A stretch of DNA of 64,000 nt from Eutreptiella sp. 'Long Island Sound 2002' (GCA_964036045.1 OZ038393.1:46864429-46928428), one strand, 5' to 3'; counted from the first letter of the stretch, positions 42,096 through 52,933 are shown. Notes: a model not told the origin generated them from the sequence alone. A program made the numbers and translations.

Positions 42096-44452
42096 TGAAG
42101 CCGGTTCGGAGGCCCGTGGCCATCTTGGGGTCACTTGAGGTGTGTATCTATGTGCCGGCAAGCCGCCATTGGCTGATATCATACTCTTTCATCCACCTGA
42201 CCTAACCCGATGTGATAGTGTGATAGGTTTGGCCATTCCGGCTATGAGCGGCCACATTCAGTACCGAGGCGCCGCCAGCGGAGATTTATATATCAGAATA
42301 TCAGGAATCAACAGGGTTTTTTTATCATAATGTTTCCGTAACTTTTCAGCCTTCTGTTCTGATAGTCAATGTATCGGCGACTGTCAGTTGGCTCGCGATT
42401 TTGCGGTAACCGAATGGTTAACTGTTATTTACAGATATTTTGGCGGAAACCCCGATGAAGGGTCAGATTTCATCAGTAAAGAGCTCGTTGCTTCCGCAAT
42501 TTTCATATTATACACTCGCAAAATTAATCCGATTTTTTCAGACTTTCAGAATCGGATTTTTGACTTCGACATCGCCGCACTTGATATGACAAATCTCGAG
42601 TGGTCCGACATTTTTCCCCGATCACGAATCAGCCTTCCTTTTGTTATGCCCTTCATTTGTCTTGGAGATATAGTGGAAACAAAAGTGATTCGTGAGACCA
42701 CTTTGAAAGGTCATATCTCCGGCTCACGGCGAGGTATAACAATTTCGAGACTGGGGTGGGAAGCGCCTTGGTCTCAACTTAATTTAGGAAGCATCAAACG
42801 CTTTTGGTCTGTATACATGCCCGGTATAGCAAGGGATAAGGGTCAAGAGGGTAGAAAGTGATATATAACTCTTGGACCGTGCAACCGAATATTTTAATGC
42901 AACTTTCGAGTGTGCCGCATGAGTGTTGGGGTTGCATAGCAACTTTCATTGGGTTCCTACGTATTTTTAACGTGAAGATATGTCCATGGAGAAGCATGGC
43001 ATATCGTGGTGGGAGCCACTTTTGGAGGGTATGTGTTATATGCATGGTTTATGTCTTGATATGCTCACGCCCATGTTATATATCTTCGTGTGGCCGAAGA
43101 GATGGGGAACCACACGTGACAAGGGCATAGCCCATGTCCCAATTGTGGGATTCAAAGCGCTAGACTAAGTCTACCGCGTATGTATTGCTCATGGTATGTT
43201 TGGCAAAGAGATCCATGAGTGCACTCCCATTTTCATGGGGCATGTAGATATGAGTGGCGAAGGTATCTCCATGCGCTCCATTGGGGATCCAAGTAGCAGA
43301 ATTGTTCGCAAATGGTTCCAATCATTTGTATATTGAACCATGCGCGGATATCATGGGTGAGCATAGAGATATACTATCATGACAACTTTGTATTTGGACA
43401 TATTTTCATGTTTTTGACCTCATTTTATACTCATTTTTGTGTTTTATGTGCTCAACTGGTCGGCTAACAGTAAGGTGCCTAGAGATTTGTGAACTATGGT
43501 ATGTTGCTTATATGTTGGCATATGCTTCGGTGTTGCACCTCACCATATGCCAGATCATGTGGTCACTTTGGCTTGGCACACAAGGCCTCACATAATTAGG
43601 TCTCAAACTCATGAGCTGACTTGTGAAGCATGCCATGTACATAACCGGAGAGGTTTCGGAGCCAATGAGGGGATATTCTTGGGCATGGACCCTCGGTCTA
43701 AATCACCCTTGTATACTACTTTCCGGTCTGACACATGCATGGAGCATTTGGATATTTGCCGTATGCATTTTCGAGTATATAATTGACTTTTGGGCATAAT
43801 GGTGTGATTTGCCTGATTTAACCATGTTGTGAGGTCAACATCATGGGGCAGTTCTCCAAGCCCAGTCGACTCCAAATCCAACCAAGGTTATGTCAGGGTA
43901 GGGCATGGTCCTGAGTGCCACTCTAGGCCATGACACGCCACTTCCCCTATTGGGCTAGGATTTAGAAGCTTGGGAGTGAACACATTTTTGGGGTTTGTGT
44001 AGTGACCTGTGACACATGGCATTCAGCCATCTCATTTGACCTGGTTCAGGGCAATATGTTGGTGAATCAAGGGGAGGTCTTCAGTCCAGGGAATGAGGGG
44101 TTTATGGATGTGAATGTGTATGTTTACCTCTTTCCCCAACTTTGCTTTATTTGTGTTCATATGCCAATTTCAGGTGTTTCTTCCTTGGTGCAATTCTTGT
44201 ACATGCCCGCCACCGTGAGACGACCGGTGTGCTGAACGGAAGCCCGCAGTGTGGATTGGATTGTGAATCGGGTTATTGCTGTATTTGTGGGATCTGGCTG
44301 CTATTCAGGGTTGAAGGAGGATCGTATTTTCTATATTTTTGGATTTTGGACCTTGGAATTTGAGGGATGCAATCGTTGATCCGGAGTAAATCAGCAGGGG
44401 TAACAGGCGGAAGGGGCACAGCGGGGGCCGGTCCTGGTAGGGACCTTCTTTA
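42096..44452 (+). repeat. Element D 5' LTR (2357 bp)
   Basis: TGAAGCCGG... to ...GACCTTCTTTA; near-identical to 52934-55289. It contains a TTTATATATC box near 42285 and the presumed gag ATG at 44367. A 157-codon frame at 42388-42861 is broken in the 3' LTR copy and is not treated as a gene. Confidence 0.95.
42285..42295 (+). promoter_or_regulatory. Possible TATA box in element D LTR
   Basis: TTTATATATC, also present in the 3' LTR near 53122. About 190 into the LTR; plausible U3 promoter, unproven. Confidence 0.3.
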
Positions 44453-47400
44453 TGGTAGCAGAGCCGTACCTGCTGCCCCTACCTACCGCCGACCCGGGGA
44501 CTTGGGCCCCTATGAGCCCTGCCCAAGTACGCCCCGGGTGCGTATTGTGGACTCCGTGGAGACCACGCCGGAGATTGGAGCCAGAAAAGAGCCCAGACGC
44601 TCAAGAGCATGGCGAACTCCGGAAGTTGAAGCCCGAAAAGAAGTACGACATTCGGGAAGAGGAGGACTTGACATGGAGGACCTGGTCTCCATGTGCGAGC
44701 GTCGCTGCCGCAAGGCATGCAACCTCCGCTCCGCCGCGGAGGACTCTGATGAGGCCTGCCATTCAGGCAGCAGTGGAGGATGGGCCCGGCGCTACCGGAA
44801 GCGCGGGTCATTCAAGCCCGCGGCAGGGGACGCCGGGGCTATGGATACGGACCCCAGCCCGGTCAGGCTGTGGGACTCCGAGCACTCCGAGGGCTATCGG
44901 ACAGCTTATGAGCAACCCTCGGAGTCGGAGGAGACGGCCAGACCGCCCACAAGGGCGAACACGGCCCCAGAACCCAGCCTGGAGCATGATGCCGAGGCGT
45001 TGGAGAGGCCCGCCAGAGCCAGGACGGCGCCTGTGGCCCGGCACACGGAGCCAACGCGGGATAGCATGGGCCACACACCCATGGCGGAGGACTCCGAGGC
45101 GCCGGGAACCGCGGGATGCGCCGGATCAGGTGGAAAGCGCGCTGAGTGCCACTGTGAGCACGTGTCGTTCCTCATGGGCAAGTACCCAAAGATCGGGATT
45201 GACGCCATCGTGCATCGCCTAGACCGCCTGGACAACGCAAAGGACGGTCTAGAGGAGGACGTCGCGGGGATCCTGGATGACCAGTCGGCCGCGGAGAAAG
45301 ACATGGAGGAGCTGCGAGCGGAACGGGACCGGTACCGGGAGAATCTGGAGCTGGCCCTGGAGAAGCAGCAGCGAGTGGTGGACAGCCTCCTCCCCCTGGT
45401 GGAGGACATGTCGGGACGCCTGAAAAGGCTAGAGGAGCTACAGCCCCTCAACTCGGGTCCGGAGCTCCCGGCAAAGCCGGCAGCTGCAGAGCTGGTGGAG
45501 CGGGTTGAGACCCTCCGGAGCGCCATGGATAAACCCATGGGCGGTCCAGCAGAGGCACCCTACGCGCCTCCGCGTGTTGACCCGGGTGCGCTGCCGTTTG
45601 TTCCCATGTTCAGCGAATCCACAATGCTCGGGGAACACACGGCACCGGCTGGGTCCATGCGGGAAGGGCACGTAACCACGCACTTGAGGAGCCTGACAGT
45701 ACAGATGTCCCATGCCGCCCATGTTCTACCGATCACGACGACTGCCGACGCAGTTTATGCGGAAGAGGAGATCCAGAGCCAGACCATGCAGGGGCGAACC
45801 ATGGAAAGCGCCCACGGACATGGTCGAGGTCATCCCGGCGGAAACCTGTGGGCGAAGGACCCCAATACGGGGATATGGACAGCCGATGGAGCAAGTCCCT
45901 CCCGCATTCCAAACCCCATGGGTTCAGGCCTAACTGGACCGCACTCCATGGAGGAGAGGGATGTACGGGGAGTGTACTCACACCCCCCTGCCACAGGTGG
46001 TATCCGTCTCGGTGGAGTAGTGGCTGGGGACGTCGGAGACGCCATCAGGATTGACGACCTCAGGGGAATCAAAATCCCCTACTACGATGGCAACCCCTCC
46101 AACCTGGATGACTTCATCCTGGACTGGGAGAACTTCGCCGAGGAGGTCGTCGGCGAGATGCGGGGAGCGCCGCGGGACAAGTGGGTATGCCGGACATTCC
46201 CACACCGGCTGGCGCAGGACCTGAAGGAGGAGCTGCGGGATCAGATCCGGGAAGGACTGATCCGTACGGAGCAGGCCTGCCTCCAGTGGTCGGAGGATGA
46301 GGAGCGGGTGGACGCTCAGAACCAGAAGCTGGAGGACTTGTGGTCCATCCCGCTGCCGCTGGACCGCGGTGAGTTGCGGGTCCGGGAGTGGAACCGGTAT
46401 CTGCGGAAGTACCGCAGATGCCTCAAGCTGGTGGAGGACTGGAACGAGGCCAGCGAGATCCGCCACTTGCTGAAGGACGTCCTCCCCGGCAACTGGAAGA
46501 GGAGAGTGGAGGACGAGGAGAAGAAGAGAGCGAAGAAGCGCGTGGCGGTGAGGATCATGGCGGCGGAGGATACCAATGCGGGTATCATGGAGTTCTTCAG
46601 GAGGAACCCGGGCGAGCCCAACCGGATGTTGGGACTGAAGAACGCCGTGTACGTGGAGGTATTTGGAAACTCCATGGGGCAAATATTGCTGCGCCTCAAC
46701 AACGTGGAGTGGAGGCGCGGGGAGCCGCTGAGGATGCAGGTCATCTTCGCCCGCATGACCCTGGACGAGATCGTGAAGTACATCACGGTGGAGTTGAAGC
46801 TCAATGCGAAGAACGAGGCCCACGTGCAGGATCGACATGGTCATGGACAACGAGGCCACCGAGAAGACCGCCATCATCGGGAGATCCAGGAGGACACAGC
46901 CAACTCCGCGGAGGATGGTAGTGGAAGTGGCCAAGACCACTGGTCCTGGGAGGATCACGAGGAGGCCCACTTCTTCGCGTTTGTGGCGCACAACGTGAGG
47001 GACCATGGGCAGGATAGGTCCAGATGGAACCGGGTGGGACCCAAGAAGGGCAAAGAGCCAAGGAGGATCGGGAACCCACCGCTCTCGTTCCGGGAGTACA
47101 GGTCTCAGCATGACGGGTGCTGGGTCTGTTATGGCAAGGGAAACAACCATGCACACGACCACCGTCAGTGCAAGGTGTATGAGACGGACAAGAAGGCCTA
47201 CTTCGCCGCCCAGCCCGAGAAGAAGCCCAAGGAGCAGGGGACTTCGGATTGGAAGGCGAAGGGCGGAGACGGGGGAAAAGGCCAAGGCAAAGGCCAAGGA
47301 AGAGGCGGAGGAAGAGGCTATGGTGGTGGACCTGGCCAAGACCGATGTGTGAGGTCGATCGAGGAAGTTGCTGAGGACATGTTGACGATGTTGGAGGAAC

Positions 47401-47474
47401 TCAAAGCCCAGCAACGTGGTGGACAAAGCCCTGGCGGATCGCAGCCGGAAGGGGCTGCGGGAAGTCAAGTCTAG
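44367..47474 (+). CDS. gag: Element D gag polyprotein
   Basis: 1035 codons, intact. The first ATG of the frame is inside the LTR, 86 bases before its end; the next good candidate is MEDLVSMCERRC near 44672, so the true start is uncertain. Residues 1-270 are low-complexity and Pro/Glu/Arg-rich. Residues about 290-370 form a coiled coil (KDMEELRAERDRYREN, LELALEKQQRVVDSLL). The capsid-like region starts at about 570 (IKIPYYDGNPSNLDDFILDW) and runs through helical segments to about 820. Near 910-935 is a Cys/His cluster, CWVCYGKGNNHAHDHRQC, in the place of a zinc knuckle. A Gly/Lys/Gln-rich tail follows. It ends at TAG 47472 with the protease in the same frame. Confidence 0.8.
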   Translation: MQSLIRSKSAGVTGGRGTAGAGPGRDLLYGSRAVPAAPTYRRPGDLGPYEPCPSTPRVRIVDSVETTPEIGARKEPRRSRAWRTPEVEARKEVRHSGRGGLDMEDLVSMCERRCRKACNLRSAAEDSDEACHSGSSGGWARRYRKRGSFKPAAGDAGAMDTDPSPVRLWDSEHSEGYRTAYEQPSESEETARPPTRANTAPEPSLEHDAEALERPARARTAPVARHTEPTRDSMGHTPMAEDSEAPGTAGCAGSGGKRAECHCEHVSFLMGKYPKIGIDAIVHRLDRLDNAKDGLEEDVAGILDDQSAAEKDMEELRAERDRYRENLELALEKQQRVVDSLLPLVEDMSGRLKRLEELQPLNSGPELPAKPAAAELVERVETLRSAMDKPMGGPAEAPYAPPRVDPGALPFVPMFSESTMLGEHTAPAGSMREGHVTTHLRSLTVQMSHAAHVLPITTTADAVYAEEEIQSQTMQGRTMESAHGHGRGHPGGNLWAKDPNTGIWTADGASPSRIPNPMGSGLTGPHSMEERDVRGVYSHPPATGGIRLGGVVAGDVGDAIRIDDLRGIKIPYYDGNPSNLDDFILDWENFAEEVVGEMRGAPRDKWVCRTFPHRLAQDLKEELRDQIREGLIRTEQACLQWSEDEERVDAQNQKLEDLWSIPLPLDRGELRVREWNRYLRKYRRCLKLVEDWNEASEIRHLLKDVLPGNWKRRVEDEEKKRAKKRVAVRIMAAEDTNAGIMEFFRRNPGEPNRMLGLKNAVYVEVFGNSMGQILLRLNNVEWRRGEPLRMQVIFARMTLDEIVKYITVELKLNAKNEAHVQDRHGHGQRGHREDRHHREIQEDTANSAEDGSGSGQDHWSWEDHEEAHFFAFVAHNVRDHGQDRSRWNRVGPKKGKEPRRIGNPPLSFREYRSQHDGCWVCYGKGNNHAHDHRQCKVYETDKKAYFAAQPEKKPKEQGTSDWKAKGGDGGKGQGKGQGRGGGRGYGGGPGQDRCVRSIEEVAEDMLTMLEELKAQQRGGQSPGGSQPEGAAGSQV
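44453..44464 (+). promoter_or_regulatory. Element D primer-binding site
   Basis: TGGTAGCAGAGC directly follows the LTR. It matches the 3' end complement of initiator-Met tRNA of the TGGTAGCAGAG type and lies inside the gag frame. Confidence 0.8.
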
Positions 47475-48197
47475 AGGAGCCCCCACGGGAGTGGGACCTC
47501 GGAGGTCTCTCCTCCGAAAATCAGTGGAATCCCTGAGGAATCAGAGGCACATCGGGTGCCGAAGAGGGCTCTGGAAGAGCCAAAACCACTGAGTTTCGCC
47601 ACTCCCAACCCCTGGAGCGCCCTGCCAAGGGAAGTACATGTGGGTACGGGACATGGCAAAAAGGAAGGAGCGACCACGGAGAGCCCCGTGGACGGGCAGG
47701 ACCAACCCAAGATCTACACCATCCGTGACCATACCCTTGAAGTCCTGATGCACCCGGACGTGCTAGAGTTGCATGCCCTGAGAGTCGTCCATACACCTCG
47801 TGGCGATGAGCGGCAGTTGCACTTGAAAGTGCGAGTACGGTGCGGACGAGAGGAGAAGGTGGTGGATGTGTTGGTGGATACGGGTGCCCAGGTGAGCCTG
47901 GTCAGGAGAGGGTTGTTCAAGGAGGAACTCCTGCAGCCCAGCCGGAGACCGGTCCGCCTGAAGGTCGCCAACGGAGAGATCATGGGTGGGGCCACCCATG
48001 ACGCCACTATCAGTATGGAATTCTGGGAGCATGAGCGCTTGAACCGCCCTGATTTGGCGAAGAGAAGCACTCTATCCGGGAACTTCTATGTGGCCGACAT
48101 TACAGATTGGGATATGATCATGGGGTATGACTTCATGGTGGCAAATGCCATTGGAGCCCTTCCCCATCGCGCAACGCTGGTCCGGGAGGATGATTAA
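47475..48197 (+). CDS. pro: Element D retropepsin (in frame after gag amber codon)
   Basis: The frame is open with no further stop from 47475 to TAA 48195. There is no ATG near the start, so translation would need readthrough of TAG 47472. Retropepsin motifs: LHLKVRVRCGREEKVVDVLV leading to DTGAQVSLVRRGLF (D-T-G at about 47878-47886), KVANGEIMGGATHDATI (flap region), and DWDMIMGYDFMVANAIGALP (second motif). It cleaves the element's own polyprotein. Confidence 0.8.
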   Translation, partial: RSPHGSGTSEVSPPKISGIPEESEAHRVPKRALEEPKPLSFATPNPWSALPREVHVGTGHGKKEGATTESPVDGQDQPKIYTIRDHTLEVLMHPDVLELHALRVVHTPRGDERQLHLKVRVRCGREEKVVDVLVDTGAQVSLVRRGLFKEELLQPSRRPVRLKVANGEIMGGATHDATISMEFWEHERLNRPDLAKRSTLSGNFYVADITDWDMIMGYDFMVANAIGALPHRATLVREDD

Positions 48198-48860
48198 TGC
48201 CTCACATGGCTGTCCACGGATTATGCATGCGGATCATCCCAATGGAATGCCTAGGAAGAGGATCGGATCGTCTGAGCGGTGCAAGCTGTGGGTGCCAAGT
48301 CCAGAGGAGACCGCGGAGTTCAGCTCACGGAGTATGGAATGGCGCCGCAGGTGTATGACAGGATGATCCAGACGCTGGGAGCCGAAACGCCCGAGACGGA
48401 CGTCTTCGCTTCCCGGGATGCCCCACTTTTGCGAAAGTGTAGGAGGCATTGGCATCGAGGGGACTCAGCCTGGCACAGGCATTGGGGTTTGAAGGAGTGG
48501 GGGCCCATGTATTGGCATGGCTCCCTGGACAATACCAGACGTACGGTGGAGAAGATCATCGCCGATAGGGCGAAGGGGATCCTGGTCATAACCGGCATAG
48601 GATCCACCCCATGTCCGCTGAGGGGTCTCAAGTCGACGCTGGACTGCATCACCCTGAACGAGATGTCATTCGGGCCAGTGGAGGAGTTGTTCATCGACGC
48701 CAAGGGTGTATCAATGCCCTCCCCGGGTCAAGCGTGGGGTACCAAGGCTTTCCTGGTGGATGGGGCGCAAGCCCAGCCCATGGGTGATGAAGCATTCATC
48801 CGTAGGGCGGAGGCGGTGCCCATGAAGGTCATGTTTGAGCCCAAGGAGGGGACGGCTCAG
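48198..48860 (+). pseudogene. Element D methyltransferase-like region, motif lost
   Basis: The protease frame continues with three stops (TAA 48195, TAG 48252, TGA near 48270) and then stays open. It reads YGMAPQVYDRMIQTL, TPETDVFASRDAPLLRKCRR, DSAWHRHWGLKEWGPMYWHG and DRAKGILVITGI. The FAS acidic strand and the final hydrophobic strand match the module in C, but the NPPF position reads WHGSL, so a methyltransferase activity is not expected. It is followed by a helical segment before RT. Confidence 0.5.
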
Positions 48861-50510
48861 CCTATTGATGGCATTGACGTCCTGTCCCACGCCGAGATCG
48901 ACGACGTCGTCAACTACATGCGCATGGAGATGCACGACCGTGTGGCAGCCAAGAAGAGGCGGGCCAGGGTCACATCTCCGCATTGGTGGGATGACAAGAT
49001 GTTGGTCACCGGCAGGTACGAGAAGGACGAGTTCGTGGAGAGAGCCATGGATCACATCGCGGACCAATACGATGGTCCGGTTGGGTCGGACCCACCAACA
49101 TGGGATTTTCCAAGAATGGGTGCCGATGGCGACAGTCACCAGCCCGAGGCCGCAAATTTCCGAAGATTATCGGTGGGAAGAGCTCCCCACGACGATGAAG
49201 ACGGCATATCGGACGAGGAGAAGTCGGAATCGGACCCAGAAGAGGCCCATGCCGCAGTGCAGTCGGTTGTGACTATACCGAAGCAAGCGGCTGAAGAGGC
49301 CCAGGAGAACCCGAAGGTCGCCGAGCTGAAGGAGAGGCTGATCAATGCCTATCCGCGGCTATTCAGTGGCGTCGCCAACAAGAACTCTCCAGATCGTGGG
49401 AGGTTTGGCACGACTAAGATCGAGCTGAAGCCAAACCCCAAGATCTATCGTCATCGGGAGTACCAACTTCAGGGCGATCGGGCCGAGGCCATGAAGAAGC
49501 TGTTGGCCGAGTTCATTGAGCGGGGATGGATCGAACCCTCCGACAGTGAGTGGGCCAGCCCAGCCTTCATCGTGCCCAAGGAGGAGAAGGGCGAGTGGAG
49601 GTTGGTGGTTGATTACAGAGGTTTGAACAAGCAGACCGAGCACGACTCGTACTCGCTTCCCTTGATCGACTCCATCCTCCAAAAACAACAGAAAAAGCGG
49701 ATTTTCACGGTGTTGGACCTGAAACACGGTTATCACCAGATGCCGCTACACCCGGACTCCAGGCCCTGCACAGCGATGTCGACGCCGCTGGGGCCCATGC
49801 AGTGGAAAGTGGTGCCTATGGGCGCCAAGAATGGCAACGCCGCTTTCCAGCGTATGATGAAGGACCTACTCGGTCCTGTCCGGGACTGTGCCGATCCCTT
49901 CGTGGATGACATCATCATCGGGTCCGGCACGGAGAACATGACTGAGGATGAGCTCATCGACGCAAATGAGAAGGATCTGCGCCGAGTGCTCAGCGAGTTG
50001 GACAAGCACAACATGTTGTGCAAGCCCACCACAGCCTCATTCTTCGTGAAGGAAGTGGAGTTCGCGGGTCATGTGTTTGGTCATGGGCAATGCCGTCCCA
50101 TGCCTGGGAACCTGGCGTCCCTGCACCACTGGGAGAAGCCCCAGACCATCAGCGAACTCCGGTCTTTCATGGGGTTCTGCAATTACTATTCAGGCTATGT
50201 CCGAATGTATGCAGAACTTTCGGGGCCGCTGCACAAGATGCTGCAGGTGGGGAAGTTCGATGGCCGGAAGGGGTGCAAGAAGAAGCTTGCCTGGACCCCC
50301 GAGGCCGAAGATGCGTTTAGCCGCCTTAGGGAGCGACTCCTGGGGCAGCTAGGGTTATTCCTGGTGGACCCGGACAAGGGATTCGTGCTACGGACGGACG
50401 CCTCGGACTATGTTGTAGCAGCAGTCCTCGAGCAGATCCGGGACGACAGGTCGCACGTACCCGTGGCGTTTTGGAGTCGAATCCTGGCCGAGGGCCAACG
50501 CCGCACCTGA
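48861..50510 (+). CDS. pol: Element D reverse transcriptase and RNase H start
   Basis: Part of the frame open from 48279 to TGA 50508. RT motifs: RFGTTKIELKPNPKIYRHRE, SEWASPAFIVPKEEKGEWRL, VVDYRGLNKQTEHDSYSLPL, VLDLKHGYHQMPLHPDS, VVPMGAKNGNAAFQRMM, FVDDIIIGSGT (about 49890-49925, both aspartates kept), VEFAGHVFGHGQCRPMPGNL and LRSFMGFCNYYSGYVRMYA. RNase H begins with LAWTPEAEDAFSRLRERL and FVLRTDASDYVVAAVLEQ (50383 on). The stop at RRT-TGA-NARE falls where a Trp is expected, indicating TGG to TGA. Confidence 0.9.
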   Translation, partial: PIDGIDVLSHAEIDDVVNYMRMEMHDRVAAKKRRARVTSPHWWDDKMLVTGRYEKDEFVERAMDHIADQYDGPVGSDPPTWDFPRMGADGDSHQPEAANFRRLSVGRAPHDDEDGISDEEKSESDPEEAHAAVQSVVTIPKQAAEEAQENPKVAELKERLINAYPRLFSGVANKNSPDRGRFGTTKIELKPNPKIYRHREYQLQGDRAEAMKKLLAEFIERGWIEPSDSEWASPAFIVPKEEKGEWRLVVDYRGLNKQTEHDSYSLPLIDSILQKQQKKRIFTVLDLKHGYHQMPLHPDSRPCTAMSTPLGPMQWKVVPMGAKNGNAAFQRMMKDLLGPVRDCADPFVDDIIIGSGTENMTEDELIDANEKDLRRVLSELDKHNMLCKPTTASFFVKEVEFAGHVFGHGQCRPMPGNLASLHHWEKPQTISELRSFMGFCNYYSGYVRMYAELSGPLHKMLQVGKFDGRKGCKKKLAWTPEAEDAFSRLRERLLGQLGLFLVDPDKGFVLRTDASDYVVAAVLEQIRDDRSHVPVAFWSRILAEGQRRT

Positions 50511-51255
50511 AATGCGAGGGAGAAGGAGACGTACGCCATTGTTTGTGCGCTCAGGAAGTGGTCTGGCCACATCGGATTGCAACCGGGGGTGGTTTGTACG
50601 GAACATCAGTCCTTGCAGAGCTGGCACAAGGAGCACGTCGACAGCCCTTCGGGACCGGCGGCAAGGAGGGCCCGGTAGCACGAGACGTTCGCCAAGTTCG
50701 ACCTTAGCGTCGTATACGTCCCGGGGAAGGACAACACTGTGGCAGATTGCCTCAGTCGATGGGCGTACCCCGCGGGCAAGGCGTGGATGGACATATCAAG
50801 CCATGGGGACGCCGAGGAGACCGAGGAGGCCAAGCGTATCATCGAGATGGAGAAGGCCATGGAGCAAGAGGGGGTCAAGTGCTTTGTGTTGATGGCAACC
50901 CGTACGGACCTGGCCAAGTTCCGGGGCGCCCGCGTCCAAGCTATTCGAGAGGAAACCCTCGAGCAAGGGATGGTGGCCCCTGTAGAGCTAGTCAGGTCGG
51001 TGCTCACAGAAGACTGGTCGGATGACTACGCGGCATCCGATCACTGGAGCAAGTACTGCAATGCCGTGAGCGCCCCGTCGGACGACGAATGGCCCGAGGG
51101 CTTGACCGAGGATGGGGACAAGTTGTTCCTCAAGGACAAGCTGCTGGTGCCCGAGAACCGAGTGGAGGAGCTCATTGACCATTGGCACAACGCCCAGCTC
51201 ATGCACCCTTGTCGAGACAAGATGCAGCAGGACCTGGAGTGGCGTTTCAAGTTTC
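50511..51255 (+). pseudogene. Element D RNase H end and integrase N-domain
   Basis: Same frame after TGA 50508. ETYAIVCALRKWSGH (catalytic E), CTEHQSLQSWHKEHVDS, then TAG 50676 where TGG is expected (ARRAR-stop-HETF), then FDLSVVYVPGKDNTVADCLS, the RNase H end. An acidic stretch follows, then the integrase HHCC domain start (IDHWHNAQLMHPCRDKM). A one-base shift at about 51250 moves the continuing sequence to frame 2. Confidence 0.75.
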
Positions 51256-52540
51256 TCCTGGGTACTACGCCATCCTGGATAGGTACTGCAGCGACTGGGC
51301 CGTGTGTCGGGCCACGAAGAGCCCCAACCACTCCACAGCGGGCAACCCGGTGTATACGGCTATACCGGAGGCCCCTATGCGGTCCGTGGCCATGGATGTA
51401 TTCGCCATGCCTGAGGTCACCGTGGAAGGAGAGACCTACGACTGTGTCATCCTGGCGCTGGACAGGCACAGCGGGTATATCGTGGCAGTCCCGGGCAAGA
51501 AGTCCAAGAAGAAGGACAAGAAGGACAAGCATGGAGTGGGGCTGCAGGCCAAGACCGTCGCTAATGCCATGATCAGGCATTGGCTGACGATTTTCGATGT
51601 CCCAGCTGTCATCTGCAGCGATCAGGGCAGTCAATTCGTGGGGACGTGGTTCAAGACGATCTGCAAGCACATGGGGATTCGGCATGCCAAGACCGTGGCA
51701 TACCACAGCCGGTCGAATGGCCGGGCTGAGGTGGCCGGGCGGCAGATGTTCGAGAAGTTCCGCCAGCTGCACATCGACGAACCGGGCCGGAATTGGTACA
51801 ATTCGCTGTGGATTGTACTCCAAGCGTATCACGACCTTCCGAGACCCACTGGACTATCGCCCCATCGTATCCTGTTCCTACGGGATCGAGTGTCACGCAC
51901 TCTCCCGTGGTTGAACCATGGCAAAGTGGCCCGGGATGCGAACGCTATGATGGCTGAGGCGGACGACACGGCGGCCAAGGTGTGCAAGGCACTTCAGGAC
52001 GAGCATGACAAGAGGGCCAAGTACTTCAAGCAGGGAAAGGTCCAGAAGTATGCTCTCCAAGACACCGTGTGGGTGGAGCGGCACCACAAGGATGTCCTGT
52101 CCAGGCATCGGCAGGTATCTTGGTATGTGCCGGGGGTAATCGTGCGTAAGGTCGGGCAGGATGTGTATGCGGTTCGTGTGGGGGATAACAAGATCCTGGA
52201 CCGCGACCATACCCAGCTTCGTCCCCGAGCACCAGACCCCAGCGGACGTCCCGTCACCTTCGAGTTCACGGCTGGTGATGTGGACTCAGACGATGAGGGT
52301 GAGGACGACGACTTCACCGCTGAGAAGATCCTGACGGACAAGCCGGACCCGGGGACGCCTGGGGGGAGGCTTCATAAAGTCCGTTGGAAGGGATTCGCCG
52401 CATCCAGGGACTCCTGGGAGCCTCCGAGCAGTTTTGTGCCGAGGTACACCACGGTCTGGATGGACTACCTGAAGAAAAAGAACATTTCTTTCGATGTCAA
52501 GGACGTGTTGGTCCATTTGGTGGCTGCTGTAGCGCCGTAA
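51256..52540 (+). CDS. int: Element D integrase core and chromodomain
   Basis: Frame 2. PGYYAILDRYCSDWAVCRAT completes the zinc domain (C-x4-C). The core has SVAMDVFAMPEVTVEGETYD (D), AVICSDQGSQFVGTWFKTI (D) and SNGRAEVAGRQMFEKFRQL (E). GLSPHRILFLRDRVSR follows, then the C-terminal domain WVERHHKDVLSRHRQVSWYV. The chromodomain at about 52305-52500 is FTAEKILTDKPDPGTPGGRL, KVRWKGFAASRDSWEP and FVPRYTTVWMDYLKKK. All catalytic and chromodomain landmarks are kept. It ends at TAA 52538. Confidence 0.85.
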
Positions 52541-52922
52541 TGGATCCCCCTTGGCATTTTTGTTTGTTTCTGTGCTTGGGAGACGGGTGAGGGCGTTCAT
52601 CCGGGGATTTCTGGGCCTTGATTGGCCATATACCCCCTTCACTCCATCTCCACATATATACTTCATTGTGGTATACTTATTTAGGTCGACCGACGACGTT
52701 TTTCTATCTTTGATCCCCTTGGTCCATGTTGTAGATCAAGAGGAGACCGGATATGGCGTAGGGCACCGATTATCAGTGTCCTCACCCCTCCCTTGGGGCA
52801 TGGGGGACGCCTACGACGTGTGTCGGGCCTCCATGTGTCCTTGGGACATGGAAAGGGGGGTTGGAGCCCATTGGGGTCCTGCCGTCCTCTCTTCAATGAC
52901 TTCCGAGCGGTAACGACGCTCT
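52541..52922. other. Element D 3' untranslated region
   Basis: Short non-coding stretch between pol and the polypurine tract; nothing recognised. Confidence 0.6.
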
Positions 52923-52933
52923 GAGAAGGGGGG
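52923..52933 (+). promoter_or_regulatory. Element D polypurine tract
   Basis: GAGAAGGGGGG run immediately before the 3' LTR start TGAAGCC. Confidence 0.75.

Noticed and set aside
42388-42861. 157-codon frame inside the element D LTR, with a relative at 63623-63814 (minus)
   Set aside because: The frame is broken in the 3' LTR. Comparing it codon by codon with the diverged copy shows far more amino-acid-changing than silent differences, so there is no sign of protein selection.
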